Source: Cordia subcordata
Lineage: Eukaryota > Streptophyta > Magnoliopsida > Boraginales > Cordiaceae
Assembly: GCA_028554755.1 (NCBI GenBank)
Contig: JAPTOF010000004.1
Coordinates: forward strand, 6,741,001-6,805,000
DNA: 64,000 nt
Direction of reading: 5' to 3'
The notes under the pieces are model-generated. The model did no database searches and was not told the DNA's origin. It worked only from the letters and a program-made list of their open reading frames with translations. This document shows positions 33,408-45,579 of this stretch, piece by piece. Numbering within the stretch: position 1 is the stretch's first letter; each line of letters begins with the position of its first letter. A program made the position numbers and the translations under genes.

Positions 33408-36015
33408 TCATGATCGACAAAATATTGCCGCACATATATTGTGGAAGACATCATATAATATGTGAACGCCAATATGCTTCTTGAATCATGCACAAATAAG
33501 GCTCATAGAGTTCTGAACATTTAGGAAACTATGTCACGTGTTTAATGTTGTTTAGTGATCAGTACAATTAATTAGTACTCAAGTATGTTTACTCGATCGT
33601 ACTTGTTTTTTGATCGATAAATTTTGTCAAGATTCTTCCAAGAAATGAGCGTTTTCAGTGTATGAACCTCTGGAAATCAGTTGGCATCTCTCTGGAAAGT
33701 TTTCAGGATTTGGTACTTAGACAGATCTCATTGAAAATTTAATAGAAAAGCATGTTGTGCATGAATACATTAAGGCAAAAATATTTCATAACCTCCAAGT
33801 ACGAGATATGTCTACAGGTAAAAGAGCATTAAGAGATTTGTTCTTTTACTCCATAAACATTTTTCGTTTTAAAACTCAACCAAATTGCATGATCAGTGTT
33901 TTTACATCTGCGATACCTGTTGAATTTGCAACCTTATCTTAAAAATATGAAGCGACTCAATAAAATTCCTGAAAATGTTCACAAGTCAGAAAATAGGATT
34001 TCATTTTCATGAGACCGATCTGGAGGATTATACTATCTCTATGTTACAATATATAACAGTTCCTCATGGCAAAATCTTAAGATCACCTCATAAGATTTTG
34101 GATCACTCTTTATATTATTCAATTAGTTTTTATGAATAAACCTCAATAATTTTTAATATGGTATGAGAGTTGAGTTTTTGGTCTAATCTACGCTCTACTC
34201 ATATCCATTCACGTGTGACCCATCAACCTTGCTCTATCCAATATCCATCCACGCGTGACCGTCAAACTCGTTTATTATGCACATCCATCCACACCATGGT
34301 GACCCATCCCTCATATTGATTAAATTACTTTTTATGATAGAACTTCAATAATTTTTAATGTTCTAAATTTAATCTCGTTGTGATTTTAACATTCAAGTAA
34401 CCGAAACTAGGGTTTTAACATTTAATAAACAGAAATCATGGTTTAGTTTAGCATGCCTAGTTTATAATATTTTTTTAGGTGTTCTAGGGAGACTATTTAA
34501 TGTTTTGACTTAATGAACTTTGTGAGATTCAACTATGAGTATTCTTTAGAATTTTAATAATCTATGATCATATGGGAACTAAAGACTTCCTTATATTAGT
34601 TTGAAAATGGTGACTTATTAATTTGTGAAAAGCCTCATATCATAAATGGGATGCAACATTGAATATGATTAAATTAATATACGAGGGGTTAGATTCTTGT
34701 TCTTTTTTTATTCTTTTCCTTTTCCCACCTTTTGGTGTGAAGTTGTATTCATGTTCAACTCAACTATATATTTGAATAAGTTTAAAGAATACACGGGATT
34801 AAATATGACTAGTGTAAACTATATGAGGGTGTATATTTGATTTAATTCAGAGAAATTCAGAGGACGAGAAAGAGTTATTTTAACTTCGTTAGTTCTGGTG
34901 TGAAGTTGAATTCATCATTCATGTTTTATTTGATACTACACACATTACACATATTTCACACATTGCACATGTACATTACATTAGAAGACAAATACTACGC
35001 GTATCACATCACACACATTATACATATTATATACATTACAAACATTACACGTGCTAAAAAAAATGAATATTTGTATCTTTTTTAAATTAGAATGTTTTTG
35101 GTAAATGGCTTAAGAGTTCCTAGGAATGCTGTGTTTAAATCAAACATAACAGGTAAATATTTCTAAAAGTTGTTCTTAATTTTCTTAGTGATGTCCACAT
35201 CGGTTTGGGATGATTCGTGACTTATTTATAACTGGGTGGTGTGGTAAAACTAATCACTTTGGTTGACCAATTTGGATCTGTTGGTTAGAGACTCAAGTTG
35301 TTATTAGATATGCCTCCAACACCAGTCTCTTGGGACTAAATTAAGACTATCTCGTATAAGTAATTCTCCTATATTGATATGATGGGAATCTTGACCATTA
35401 ATGGACGGGTATCCATTTTAAATTTTTTAAAAGAAATTTATCTCTCCCACTATCCACTTTTTTTGTGATTTGAATGTCATTAATGGTCTAGATTATATCA
35501 TTTAAAATTGCAATGATTGAAATGATTTTCTCATATCAATATGAACGAATTGCTAATATGAGAGCACCCTAATCTTGAGGGTCTAGGCTCAAGAACATGA
35601 ACAAAATGTCCACTTAATGTTAATGAAAGAGTATATTAGGAAAAGACAAAAAGAACTTATTGTTTTAATTAACGTCATTAAATATTAATTAAGGGGTATA
35701 TTAAGAAAAGATCAAACAAAATTTATTATTTTAATATATTAACTACATTTCTTTAAACTATGTAAAAATGAAAGTGGCCTATGTCTGGGGAAATGGAAGT
35801 AAGATTGTATAAGTAAAACCTCCATTTTCGCCATGAGATATATCTCATACCCTTTGGTTAACTTTTAAAATTGTAACTCAAAAAGGTTAAACTAATTGTG
35901 CTTTAATTTTAAAAGGAGAAATTATAATTTTTTATCTTTCTCCAAAAATTTAAATAAAAGAAAAACAATTTGTCTGGGTTTACTAGGTTAACCGCCTATT
36001 TGGGAGTGCTTATCT
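33408..36015. other. Spacer between units A and B
   Basis: Non-coding. The first kilobase parallels the sequence after gene 2 (43270-44500), including the TGTGGAAGACATC and TTGAATCATGCA blocks. Around 34930-35060 there is a degenerate CACATTACACAT repeat. Unit B begins near 35095. Sequence at 35190-35590 resembles 44630-44830. No gene seen. Confidence 0.55.
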
Positions 36016-36023
36016 GGAATAAG

Positions 36024-36777
36024 TAGGGATGACAATGAGCCAAATGACTTAGAGTATCCGGTATCAATCGACCCAATTAAAATCCTTTCTTAAGAACCCA
36101 AAATGAATTCAGAACGACTAAAAATACCCATTAGGATATGGAATGGAATTAGGACTGACACCTTGGGTCGCGGCATTCCCGAACCCGGTTTATACATACA
36201 CACACACATATACATATATACATACATACATACTTACATATATATATATATGTGTATATATGTTTTACATTTACTAATTAATTATAGTTTTAAGTACATA
36301 TTATATACTAAAAATTAAGAGAAGATTGTTACTTTCTATTAGTAGTAAGGTTTGAACTCTCACCTTTTTACTTTTTAAAATTTTGTCATTTTAATACATT
36401 TTAGAGATATTACTTAATTTTTCTTTTTTCTTTTTTGGGGGAAGGGGGGAGGGGGCACGAAAGTAGGGAATTTATTTAAATGGTTAGTTTTTTAAAATTT
36501 AGTGATTTAATTCGAGTTCCGGGGGTTGAGAATATATCTTGAATTCGGGTTTAGGACCTTTTTTGTTAAAATTTTTATTTAAATTTTAATTTTTTTACCG
36601 GGTTTGGGACGTTAATGATAACCACTGATTTTGGATGTTTAGGGAATGAGATTTTCATTTAATTTTTATACAAGTTTGGTTTGGGATGGAAATAGGAATT
36701 AGAATACTATACAAGACTCCAAATAGTGGGTTCAGGATTTTTTCGTGGGTAGGATAATCATTCTATTACCATCTCTA
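36024..36777. mobile_element. hAT-type non-autonomous element, 8-bp TSD
   Basis: It begins TAGGGATGACAATGAG, and the reverse complement of its right end reads TAGAGATGGTAATAG. Flanks are GGAATAAG (36016-36023) and AGAATAAG (36778-36785), an 8-bp duplication with one mismatch. The empty site GGAATAAGCACC survives in unit A (about 28250). TAGGGATG ends plus 8-bp duplications are typical of hAT. It holds a CA/TA microsatellite at about 36183-36260. No transposase. Confidence 0.8.
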
Positions 36778-37524
36778 AGAATAAGCTCCAAAATAGAAAA
36801 GTGAAAACGGCTTGTCACAATTTGTTATAGAAAATGTTAATAAGCACTGCGAAACAGGCACTTAGTTTGCCTCAAATGCAGCAAGAAACAACAAAAGTAG
36901 AGGAACGATGAGGATGGGGACTTGAGTTTTTTTTCTCCTTTTTCTTCTTTTTTATTTTCTTTATATATTAAAAAAATTATATACTCTTACACTTAAAAGC
37001 ATGTCAAAATTTGCAGAGAATATAGTTAGCTCGACTATTGAAAGATCGTTGGAGCCCAACCACTAATTATAAATTTTGAAATGTATAGTCTTGCTCCAAT
37101 ATAAAAGTGAGTCAAAAACAAAATTTTTGTCAAAAATTTCTCTTTTGTTTGGAGATGTTCTTTTCTACGGCACTATGTTCTCTATCTACATTGATCCTTT
37201 TATCTTCTATTAACATTTTTCTCTTCTTCTTCTTGTGTTGCATCTTGCAAATATACCACCTTCCCTTTTGTCATTTTCTTTTTAAAATTGGCTTCGAGCT
37301 GTTCAACTTGATAATCACCACTAACTGTTCTGCCTCCATGTCTACTTTCACATCTTGAACCCCTGCCAAGTCAAAATTGAATAGCTTAAGAGGATAGAAT
37401 TCTAATCATGCAATGTATGATTAAGTGCATTAAAAGTCCACACTACGATCTTCTACTTGCAAAAAATTCAACATAATATCTAATAATTTCAAAGTTTGAG
37501 ATATGTTTACTTGATAAATATTCT

Positions 37525-37655
37525 TTTTTTCTTTTGGGCTAAGGTATCCCCAAGCTATATTGGATTTGAGACTAATCTTTATCGGGCCAAGAGTGGTTAG
37601 GGAAGAGTTCCCTAATAAGTGTGTTTCTCGGGATTTGAACCTGTATTCTATTATT
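37525..37655 (-). repeat. Possible SINE-like fragment
   Basis: On the - strand it holds GGTTCAAATCCCGAGAAAC, which resembles an RNA polymerase III B box, followed by GGGAACTCTTCCCTAACC and CTTAGCCCAAAAG. It is absent from units A and C. No A box was found, so it may be truncated or unrelated. Confidence 0.35.
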
Positions 37656-37661
37656 TTTCCC

Positions 37662-37814
37662 AAAAAAAAAAAATCTAGGTCACTTATTTTTAACTATTAG
37701 ACCAAATAAGTCTTTTTTCTTTTTCTCTTCCCATATCTCTCTAATTAGTTAAAGTTAATAGAATGTCATTTTTACCCTTAATGAGGCAAATTACATGGTA
37801 AATTCTAATAACTC

Positions 37815-37867
<53 letters not shown>

Positions 37868-38464
37868 TTGTAATATTCATTCACCACTTGGATTCACATA
37901 AAGTTATAATATATATTTTTTATTTTGATTTATTCTTTACATTATTCACCATGGAGATGATGTTGCAATCAAACGGTGTTGTCTGAATTAATGACTCGCT
38001 ATTTTGAGTTTTATTAAGACATTAACTGCTAGAGTAGACAAAGTAGGTGATAGCCTAGTTTGCTCTCGCATGACTTGTACCATATATTTGTTCTAATAAA
38101 TTATATTAGGTCCTTGATTTGTATAATTTGCTGGTTTGTTCTAATAAACTATATTAGGTTCCTACTTTGTATAATTCGCTATTCTAGTTGATGAGAAATG
38201 TGTGTAATTTATTTTTAATGTAAAAAAATAAATAAAAATATTAGATTTTTTTGCAAAATCAAGTGTTGAATGAATAATGCAAAAATAAAAAAATTAAGAG
38301 ATATTAGAATTTACCATGTCATTTGCCTCATTACTAGAAATGTTGAGTTTTTTTTTTTTGTTTTAAACTTTAACTAAGTAGACGGACCTGGGAAAAGAAA
38401 AAAAAAACTAAGTAACATATTTGGACTAATGATTAAAAATAAGGGACTTAGATATCTTTTTTCC
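37662..38464. mobile_element. Non-autonomous MULE B, inside the HMA copy
   Basis: Same family as 29288-30005: inner left repeat ATCTAGGTCACTTATTTTTAACTATTAGACC, right repeat ATTAAAAATAAGGGACTTAGATATC. It lies at the exon 1/intron border of HMA copy B, the same place as MULE C in copy C. Target duplication is obscured by A/T runs. It contains an (ATT)n expansion. Confidence 0.78.
37814..37867. repeat. (ATT)18 microsatellite
   Basis: A pure trinucleotide run of about 54 bp inside MULE B. The related MULEs at 29288 and 48051 have only TTTTTTTAATTTTTG-type sequence at this point, so the expansion is private to this copy. It should be polymorphic. Confidence 0.95.
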
Positions 38465-39301
38465 ATTTCTTTACTTGTTCTATTATTTTCTTTTTACAGC
38501 TCGTGCATTTACATCTCATAGGAACTTTAAAGACCCTTTTTTGCTTCAAAGCCAATGACAATAAACAAAATATTTAGTCGTAATAAACCAATGGCAATAA
38601 ACAAAATATTTAGTCATTCAGATAAATAGTGGTCGGAGGAGCAAATTGTGAAAAAAAATATGTCTGGAAGTTAAACAGGTTTTGTTTTCTTTTTCTCCTC
38701 CTACATATCTTACTTTTGAATATAGGTATTTTTGTACAGCCTGGGGCATTTAATTTTGCTGGCGCCATCTTTTTGCAAATGTCTCTAGTGGAATGAAATC
38801 TATTTAATTACTGAGCAAAAGAAAAAAAAAATGACAAAGAAAAGACAACACGAAATTGTTCCTTAAAACCGTAATGTCGAGGGCTTTTACTTGCTAGTGC
38901 AAGATTAGATTTAGTTCAAAATTATATTGAAGAAAATATGCAATTTTCAGGCAATTGCATTTTGAGATTAGATTATTCTGGTTTAACCAACCTTGCTTGA
39001 TGCTATTCTTGATTCAGTTTGTTCTCTTTCAGGTAGTTATTACTTATGATAAGCATGGAAGGTTTTATGATCACGTCCAGACTTTTACTTTAGTATTCTG
39101 ATATATTTATGGGGTTCACTGGTTACAATGATTCTCAGACATTAAGGAGAAAAAATCTTTAATTAGAGAAATCAATATTAGCAATAATAATTGCATATGG
39201 TCAGAATCTAAACGTTACTTTTATATAATGCAAATTGGCGATATTATCTTTCAAATAGGAACCAATTAATAAAATTCTTGAAGATCTTTACAAGTCACTA
39301 A

Positions 39302-39771
39302 GAGGGTGTTTGGATTGGCTTAGAAAAAAGCTACTTAAAGCACTTCTAGCTTTAAGTGACTTTTTTTTATTGTCAACTTTATGTAGTTACGTGTTTGAAT
39401 AAAAGTTATAGTTATAAAAATAAGAATTTACATGTTTGATTAAAGTGGGCTGAAAAATAAGTTATATAGTTAAAATAACTATTAAGGACATTAAAATATA
39501 ATTTAAAAAGGTAAGTATAAGATAAAAGAGGAAATATATTTTAGTAATAAAAATAAAAAGGTAAGGATAAGATAGTAAATGATTTGGTCAAACTTGCTTT
39601 TTTTCAACGTGCTTAAAGCCATAAAAAGCAAAAGCTGGGGTTGGGGAGCTTTTTATTTTCTACTTAAAGCTACTAAAAAAAGCACATTTTTAATTAAAAC
39701 AAACACTTCTATTAGCTTAAATTAGACTTTAAGTAAGTTTGACCAGAAAAAAAGCCAAACCAAACACCCTC
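39302..39771. mobile_element. PIF/Harbinger (Tourist-like) MITE, TAA target duplication
   Basis: 470 bp with ends GAGGGTGTTTGG and CCAAACACCCTC, perfect inverted repeats of 12 bp, with further degenerate symmetry (GCTACTTAAAGCACTT against AAAGCTACTAAAAAAAGCA). TAA at 39299-39301 and 39772-39774. The empty site is ACAAGTCATTAAATGGG in unit C (about 49541). No coding. Confidence 0.88.
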
Positions 39772-39774
39772 TAA

Positions 39775-41698
39775 GTGGGATTTCATGCGAAAAAGATCTT
39801 GAGCATTATGCTATCTCCAAATTAATTTTATCTCTTTGTGATTTGAACATTTAAGTCATAGAATTAGTGCCTTAATTAGCTTATAGCATATTAGCATGTT
39901 TAGTTTGATTTATAACTTTTTCTTCTAGGTGTTGCATAGGGAGCCTATTCGATACTTTGACTTAATTAATGAACTTCGAGAGATATACTCTTACTATGAA
40001 AATTGTCACTTAAGGTTTGTGAAAAACCTCCCGGCAAGAGTTTTAATGGAGTACAACATTGAATTAGTCTACAACGGTTGAATTCATGTTCTTTTCTTTT
40101 TCATTTTTCTTTTGATGTGGAATTAATTCATGTTCAATGCGATGATTTAACTACAATATATAGTCTATAAATTCGGATTTTTTGTGTTTTCTTTTTCTTT
40201 TTTCGTTTTCTTTTGGTGCGTGAGGTGCAATTCATGTTCAGTTTGATTATTTGGAAAAGTTAAAAGGAAATAAAGAAAAAGTTAAAGAAATATTAGAGAG
40301 GTAGACAGATATATAGATTTAGAGAGAGGGGAAAGAAAGATTGAGTAAGAATAAACTATTCTATAATATGGTTGACTTCAAGATCTTTTTTCAATGTTTT
40401 TGGTGTGAGCTTTTTTTCAATGTTTTTGGTATGAAATTGAATTTATGAAGGGGTTGAATTTATAGTATTTCTTAAATTCTTTTGGTATGAAGTTTTTTTA
40501 TGTTCAATTGATCAACTACTTAGAAAGTTCAGACAGTAGTGGATTTAGAATTTTGATAGCCGATCAATAACATCCATTTTAGTAAAACAGCCAACGGAAG
40601 AGACAGAAAAATCCAACTGTTACAAGTAATTCACCCAAAAAAAGTTAAAAATAGAGTTGCTCGAACCAAGTCGCATCAATTTGGTTTGGGTTTTTATCAT
40701 TCAAATTCCAAAGATATGTTGATACATACATAGAGTCATAGAAATGACATGAAAACTTGACACGTCAACTCTCCAAGTAGAGAAGAGTTTGACGCGCTAA
40801 CTTTTCTGTTAGTTAGATAAACGCAACATTATTAAGGTCCGAAAGAGCATAGGCCCACTTCCACAGGTGAGTTTGACAAGTCAAGCTGAAAATCTACTAA
40901 TTTTGCCAACTTTTCAATTTGATTCAAAATATTGGACAGAAAAGAGATATATCATTATGCTAATTTTAATCGAAGTACAAGATATGTGTAGTCACGTGTA
41001 TGGATATCAAATACTACATGTTAATTAACTTGAATTCAAGGGCAAATTGTGATGTGATATAATATATTTGAGTGAAATCAACCATATAAAATGTAAACTT
41101 TAATTGAAGGGCAAATATGTATTATGATTACATGGAGTTATATCAAATATTACATACATGGCGTCGTGTTGTACTAGATATATAATATTATTTATTTAAT
41201 GAAATGACCATTATAGTGATGAAAGACATAAGATCTACATTTATACTATTGATATGTTAAAAGGTAATAGATTCCTTTTTTTACATTAAAAGAACACAAA
41301 AAAATTACAAAATATTATCACTCTAGGTTAGAGTTGTGAGGAAAATTTATTAGTTTGAAAATGTAATCTTTGATGTCTGAGACAAGTTATCTTCTAATTT
41401 TCTATTCCATTTATGGTTTAACGACAAAATTTGACACACTTTGTCATCAGTGGTTCTTTATTATTAATAAATCAAAATAATTCTATGAAATAACCTATTA
41501 ATATTACTTAACAAATAAATTATATAAGAAAATAAGAAAATATCGTTTGATTGTTGGCATCATGCTTATCCTTTGAACTTTCTTTCGTGTATATGTCAAA
41601 CAAAGACTTAGACTTTAATCGCGTCGGTTCGGTTAAGAAGATTCCCATAAGTATAGACACATTTTCTATTACCACGTACAAAATCATCCTCAAGAGAA
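39775..41698. other. Spacer and promoter region upstream of BBE-like copy 2
   Basis: Parallels 30500-31835 with small indels; unit B has extra sequence at about 40140-40860 that also appears in unit C (50030-50480) and in 59720-60170. Directly before the ATG the block CTTTCGTGTATATGTCAAACAAAGACTTAG is kept but the TATA candidate is changed to CATAAGTA. No gene seen. Confidence 0.55.
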
Positions 41699-43269
41699 AT
41701 GAGAACTTTGAGCATCTCATTGCTTTCATTTTGCCTATTAATTCTTTACCATTTCTCATGGGTAGGTTCAGATGCTAGACATGATCATTCTAGTAAAGGT
41801 TTTCTTCAATGTCTATGCCTTCAATCTCATAACCAAACCTCAATCTTCAAGGTCACGTATACTCAAAAAGATGGTTCGTATTCATCTGTTTTGAACTTCA
41901 CCATTCGCAATTTGAGATTCACTTTGCCTTCAACTCCTAAACCTTTGGTCATTATTACACCATTATATGAATACCAAGTTCAACCAGCCATATATTGTTC
42001 TAAAGAACATGGCCTGCAGATCCGAGTTCGGAGTGGTGGGCATGACTATGAAGGACTTTCCTATACATCCGAAGTTCCATTTATCATCATTGACTTGATC
42101 AACCTTCGATCAGTCGATGTTGATATTGCAAGTAGCACTGCATGGGTTCAATCTGGAGCAACAATTGAAGAACTCTATAATAAAATTGCTGAGAAAAGTC
42201 GAACCCTAGGCTTTCCGGCAGCCATATGCGCTACAGTTGGTATTGGTGGATATCTCAGTGAGGGAGGATATGGCGCTATGCTAAGGAAATATGGCCTTGC
42301 TGCTGATCATGTCATTGATGCACGCTTGGTTGACGCGAATGGTAGAATTCTTGATAGAAACTCCATGGGTGAGGATGTCTTCTGGGCTATCAGAGGAGGT
42401 GGAGGTGGCGGTTTTGGAGTCGTCCTTGCTTGGAAAGCAACTCTAGTGCCTGTTCCACAGAATGTTACTGTGTTCAGAATCCAAAGGACTTTAGAGCAAA
42501 ATGCAACGCAAATTATCCATCGTTGGCAATATGTTGCACATAAGTTTCATGAAGATTTATTCCTTTGGATTGTCATACAAAAGTGAACTCTAGCGAAAAT
42601 GGTGACTTAACGATTCAAGCCACATTTTCATCGTTATTCCTTGGTGGGGTAGACAGACTACTTCCTTTGATGCAAGAAAGTTTTCCAGAGTTGGGTTTGG
42701 CGAAAGAAGATTGCACAGAAATGAGCTGGGTTGAATCTACTTCCTACTTTGCAGCAAGTGTTGCACAATCAAGGCGATATTTCAAAGGAAAATCAGACTA
42801 TGTGAAGGAGCCAATTCCCGTCAAAGCATTGGAAGGCATATGGAGACTGTTTTTTGAGAAGGAAGTCGTAGGCCCTTCGCTACTTTTGGTACCATACGGT
42901 GGAAAAATGGAGGAGATTTCAGAATCGGGGCTACCTTTTCATCACAGAGCTGGAAACTTGTTTAAGATCCACTATGGGGTTAACTGGGATGAAGAAGGAA
43001 AAGCAGCATCTCAAAGGCATATAAATTGGAGCAGAAGGCTCTACAACTACATGACTCCTTATGTTTCCAAGAATCCAAGAGCTGCATACGTCAACTACAG
43101 AGACCTTGATTTGGGAGTCAACAATAACGTAGGCAATACAAGCTATGCACAAGCAAGTATCTGGGGCACCAAATATTTCAAGAACGACTTCCATAGATTG
43201 GCTCAAGTAAAGACCATCGTTGATCCTTCCAATTTTTTCAAACATGAGCAGAGTATCCCATTAATTTGA
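41699..43269 (+). pseudogene. Berberine bridge enzyme-like copy 2, frameshifted
   Basis: The copy follows gene 1 along its entire length. The first frame is open for 295 codons (41699-42586) and then stops, because the run ACAAAAAGT of gene 1 is ACAAAAGT here (about 42577-42583), one base shorter. The second frame continues to 43269 and keeps the family C-terminus with SNFFKHEQSIPLI. Flavin sites His115 and Cys177 are still encoded, but the glycine loop reads GIGGYLSEGGYG: His185 is Tyr and Gly188 is Glu. That suggests relaxed constraint even before or beside the frameshift. Without the C-terminal half a protein could not form the substrate domain. Confidence 0.9.
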
Positions 43270-44858
43270 TCATGATCAACAAATGTTGTTACACATATGT
43301 TGTGGAAGACATCGTATAATATGTGAATGCTAATACGCTTCTTGAATCATGCATAAATAAAGCTCATGGAGTTCTGAACATTTAGGAAACTATGTTATGT
43401 GTTTAATGTTGTTTAGTGATTCGTACAATCAATTAGTACTCGAATATGTTTACTCAATTACACTTGTTGGTTGATCAATAAATATTATCGAGATTCTTGC
43501 AAGAAATGAGAGTTGTGAGTGTATGAATCTCTGCAAATCAAGGGGCATCTCTCTGCAAATTTTTTAGGATTTCGAACTTGGATAGATCTCATTGAAATTT
43601 TAATAGAAAAGCATGTTGTGCATGAGTACGTCGTCAGGCAAAATATTTCATAATCTCAGAGTATGAGATATGTCTACGGGTAAAAGAGCGTCAAGAGATT
43701 TGTTCACCTCATAAGGTCTGTATTACTCCTTATATTGTCAAATTACTTTTTATGAATAAACTTCAGTGGATTTTAATATGGTATTAAATTTGGGCTTTTG
43801 GTTCAATCTTCGTTTTGCACATATTCATCCACATGTGATCGCCAAGCGCGTTTATTATGCACATACATCGACGTCATGGTAACCCATCTGTCCAAGCCGA
43901 AAGCCATCCAAGTGATGCAAGCACTCTAAGCTATAAGTTGTCATGCAAGTGCACCGACACTATCGTAGAATAAAACCTGTTGGGTTGTTCCTCATATTGA
44001 GTAATTACTTTTTATGATGAAACTTTAGTAATTCTTAATGCTCTAAATTTAATCTCTTTGTGATTAACATTCAAATAATTAAAACTAGGATTTTGACATT
44101 TTTAAGTAATAGAAATCATGGTTTAGTTTATAGCATGTCAAGTTTATAACAATTTTTTGGGTGCTGTAGGGAGACTATTCAATGTTTTGACTTAATGAAC
44201 TTCGTTATAACATTTTTTAGGTGTCGTAGGGAGATTCAATGTTTTGACTTAATGAACTTTGTGAGATTCAACTATGAAGGATTACCCTTTAGAATTTTAA
44301 TAATCTATGATCATATGGGGGAACTAAGACTTCCTTATTAAAATCCTCATATCATTAATGGGATACAACATTGAGTTGAATTCATCATTCATGTTTAATT
44401 CGATACTACACACATTACACACACTTCACACATCTATTACATAACAAGACAAATATAACACATACACATCCCACACATTACAAACATTACACATGACACA
44501 CGCTAAAAAAATGAATCTTTACTTTTTTTAAAAAAAATTAGAACATTTTTGGGAAATGGCTCAAGAATTCCTGGGAACGTTGCATTAAAACCAAACATAA
44601 CAAATCAATATTTTTGAAAATTATTCTTAATTTTCTTAGTGATATCCCACATCAGTTTGTGGTTGATATGTGACTTTTTCATAAGTAGGTGGCGTAGCTA
44701 TAATTAATAACTCGGGTTTACCATTTTGGACTAATTGATTAGAGACCCATTTAGTTATTAAATATGCCTACAATATCAGTTTCGCTCATGGGTCTGGGGG
44801 TCTAGGTTTGGGGATGTGAACAAAATGTCAATGAAATAATATATTAAGAAAAGACTAA
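43270..44858. other. Spacer downstream of BBE-like copy 2
   Basis: Homologous to 33408-35600. Contains degenerate CACATTACAC repeats around 44400-44500 and the unit C start near 44545. A short tandem repeat (ACTTAATGAACTTYG with AGGTG(T/C)(T/C)GTAGGGAGA) occurs at about 44160-44270. No gene seen. Confidence 0.55.
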
Positions 44859-45579
44859 ATACGTGTTCGGCAACAACTTTTTAAGTAATGTTTAGATTTT
44901 TTACTGGTCAAAATACTATTTTGCTAAATTATTACTATTTGGTAAATTAGCATTTCAAGTAGCTTTTTAGGTAGCTTTTAGAGTTTCAACTAGGGTTTCT
45001 CAAAAGCTAAAAATTTTATCGTTTCAAGTTGCTTTTAGCTTTTTATGTTTTTTTGGACAATTCTACCCTTTTGCATTTTTTTATTTTTCTATACTTTTTC
45101 CAATCTCTCTCTATATTTTTACCTTTTTTTTTCACAAATATAAATAAGAAATAATATAAAAATGAATTTCAATTTCTATATAATCAACATTACTCAAAGC
45201 ATAAGTTTTATTAGTACCTTTTTTTCACAAAATAATTTTAAATCTATTAAAATTAATTTTTGTAATATTGATATAAATGTTTTATCAAAAAATTAGTTAT
45301 ACTTTAATATTAAAATATGATAATGAAAATAAATATCTAATTATGAAATACATTATCTTATTCCTATAATAGTAATAGTAATTACAATTATCATAATAAC
45401 AATAATAATAATAACATGATATCAATGTCCTTTTACATCATTTAGCATTCATCAACTAATTTAACCACTAATTTTACCGAATATATTTTGTTCAATCAGC
45501 TAGTTAAACAGTTATTTACTAACAGCTAAAATACAACAGTTATCAGCTACTCTAACAGCTAAATTTGCCGAACAGGCCC
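44859..45579. mobile_element. PIF/Harbinger-like MITE, TAA target duplication
   Basis: 721 bp; left end ATACGTGTTCGGCAA, right end (reverse complement) GGGCCTGTTCGGCAA; TAA on both sides (44856-44858, 45580-45582). The empty site AAAAGACTAAAAGA is seen in unit A at about 27870. Inner symmetry includes AGCTTTTAGAG and CAGCTAAAATACAACAG. AT-rich, without coding. Confidence 0.8.

Larger units (their letters stand above)
27645..35090. repeat. Segmental duplication unit A (HMA gene + BBE-like gene 1)
   Basis: The sequence GAAATGGCTCAAGAGTCCTG...CTAAACCAAACATA near 27645 recurs near 35095 and 44545, and in each case leads through TAATGAAAGA(A/G)TATATTA(G/A)GAAAAGA, the HMA gene, and a long shared spacer to a BBE-like gene. 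Unit A is the least interrupted, about 7.4 kb. Its own private insertion is a MULE at 29288-30005. Confidence 0.8.
37149..38545 (-). pseudogene. HMA-domain gene, copy B (broken)
   Basis: The exon-2 copy (about 37375-37149) starts AGVQDVKVDMEAEQ and then loses 7 bp relative to the unit-A gene, so the frame breaks in the middle of the domain. The exon-1 remnant (about 38545-38475) encodes VFKVPMRCKCTSCKKKIIEQ, a textbook HMA start, but its initiator region is damaged. MULE B and another insertion separate the two exons. Confidence 0.75.
35095..44540. repeat. Segmental duplication unit B (broken HMA gene + broken BBE-like gene 2)
   Basis: Same order as unit A but about 2 kb longer, because it contains a hAT-type MITE (36024-36777), MULE B with a flanking insertion (37525-38464), about 200 bp of private sequence near 38880-39085 and a PIF-type MITE (39302-39771). 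Confidence 0.8.

Noticed and set aside
34900..35085. CACATTACAC repeats considered as a CRISPR-like or satellite array
   Set aside because: Irregular, AT-rich and short with no constant spacer; the nuclear plant context also makes a CRISPR array implausible.
36103..36318. Open frame with Tyr/Ile/His repeats
   Set aside because: Translation of the CA/TA microsatellite inside the hAT-type element.
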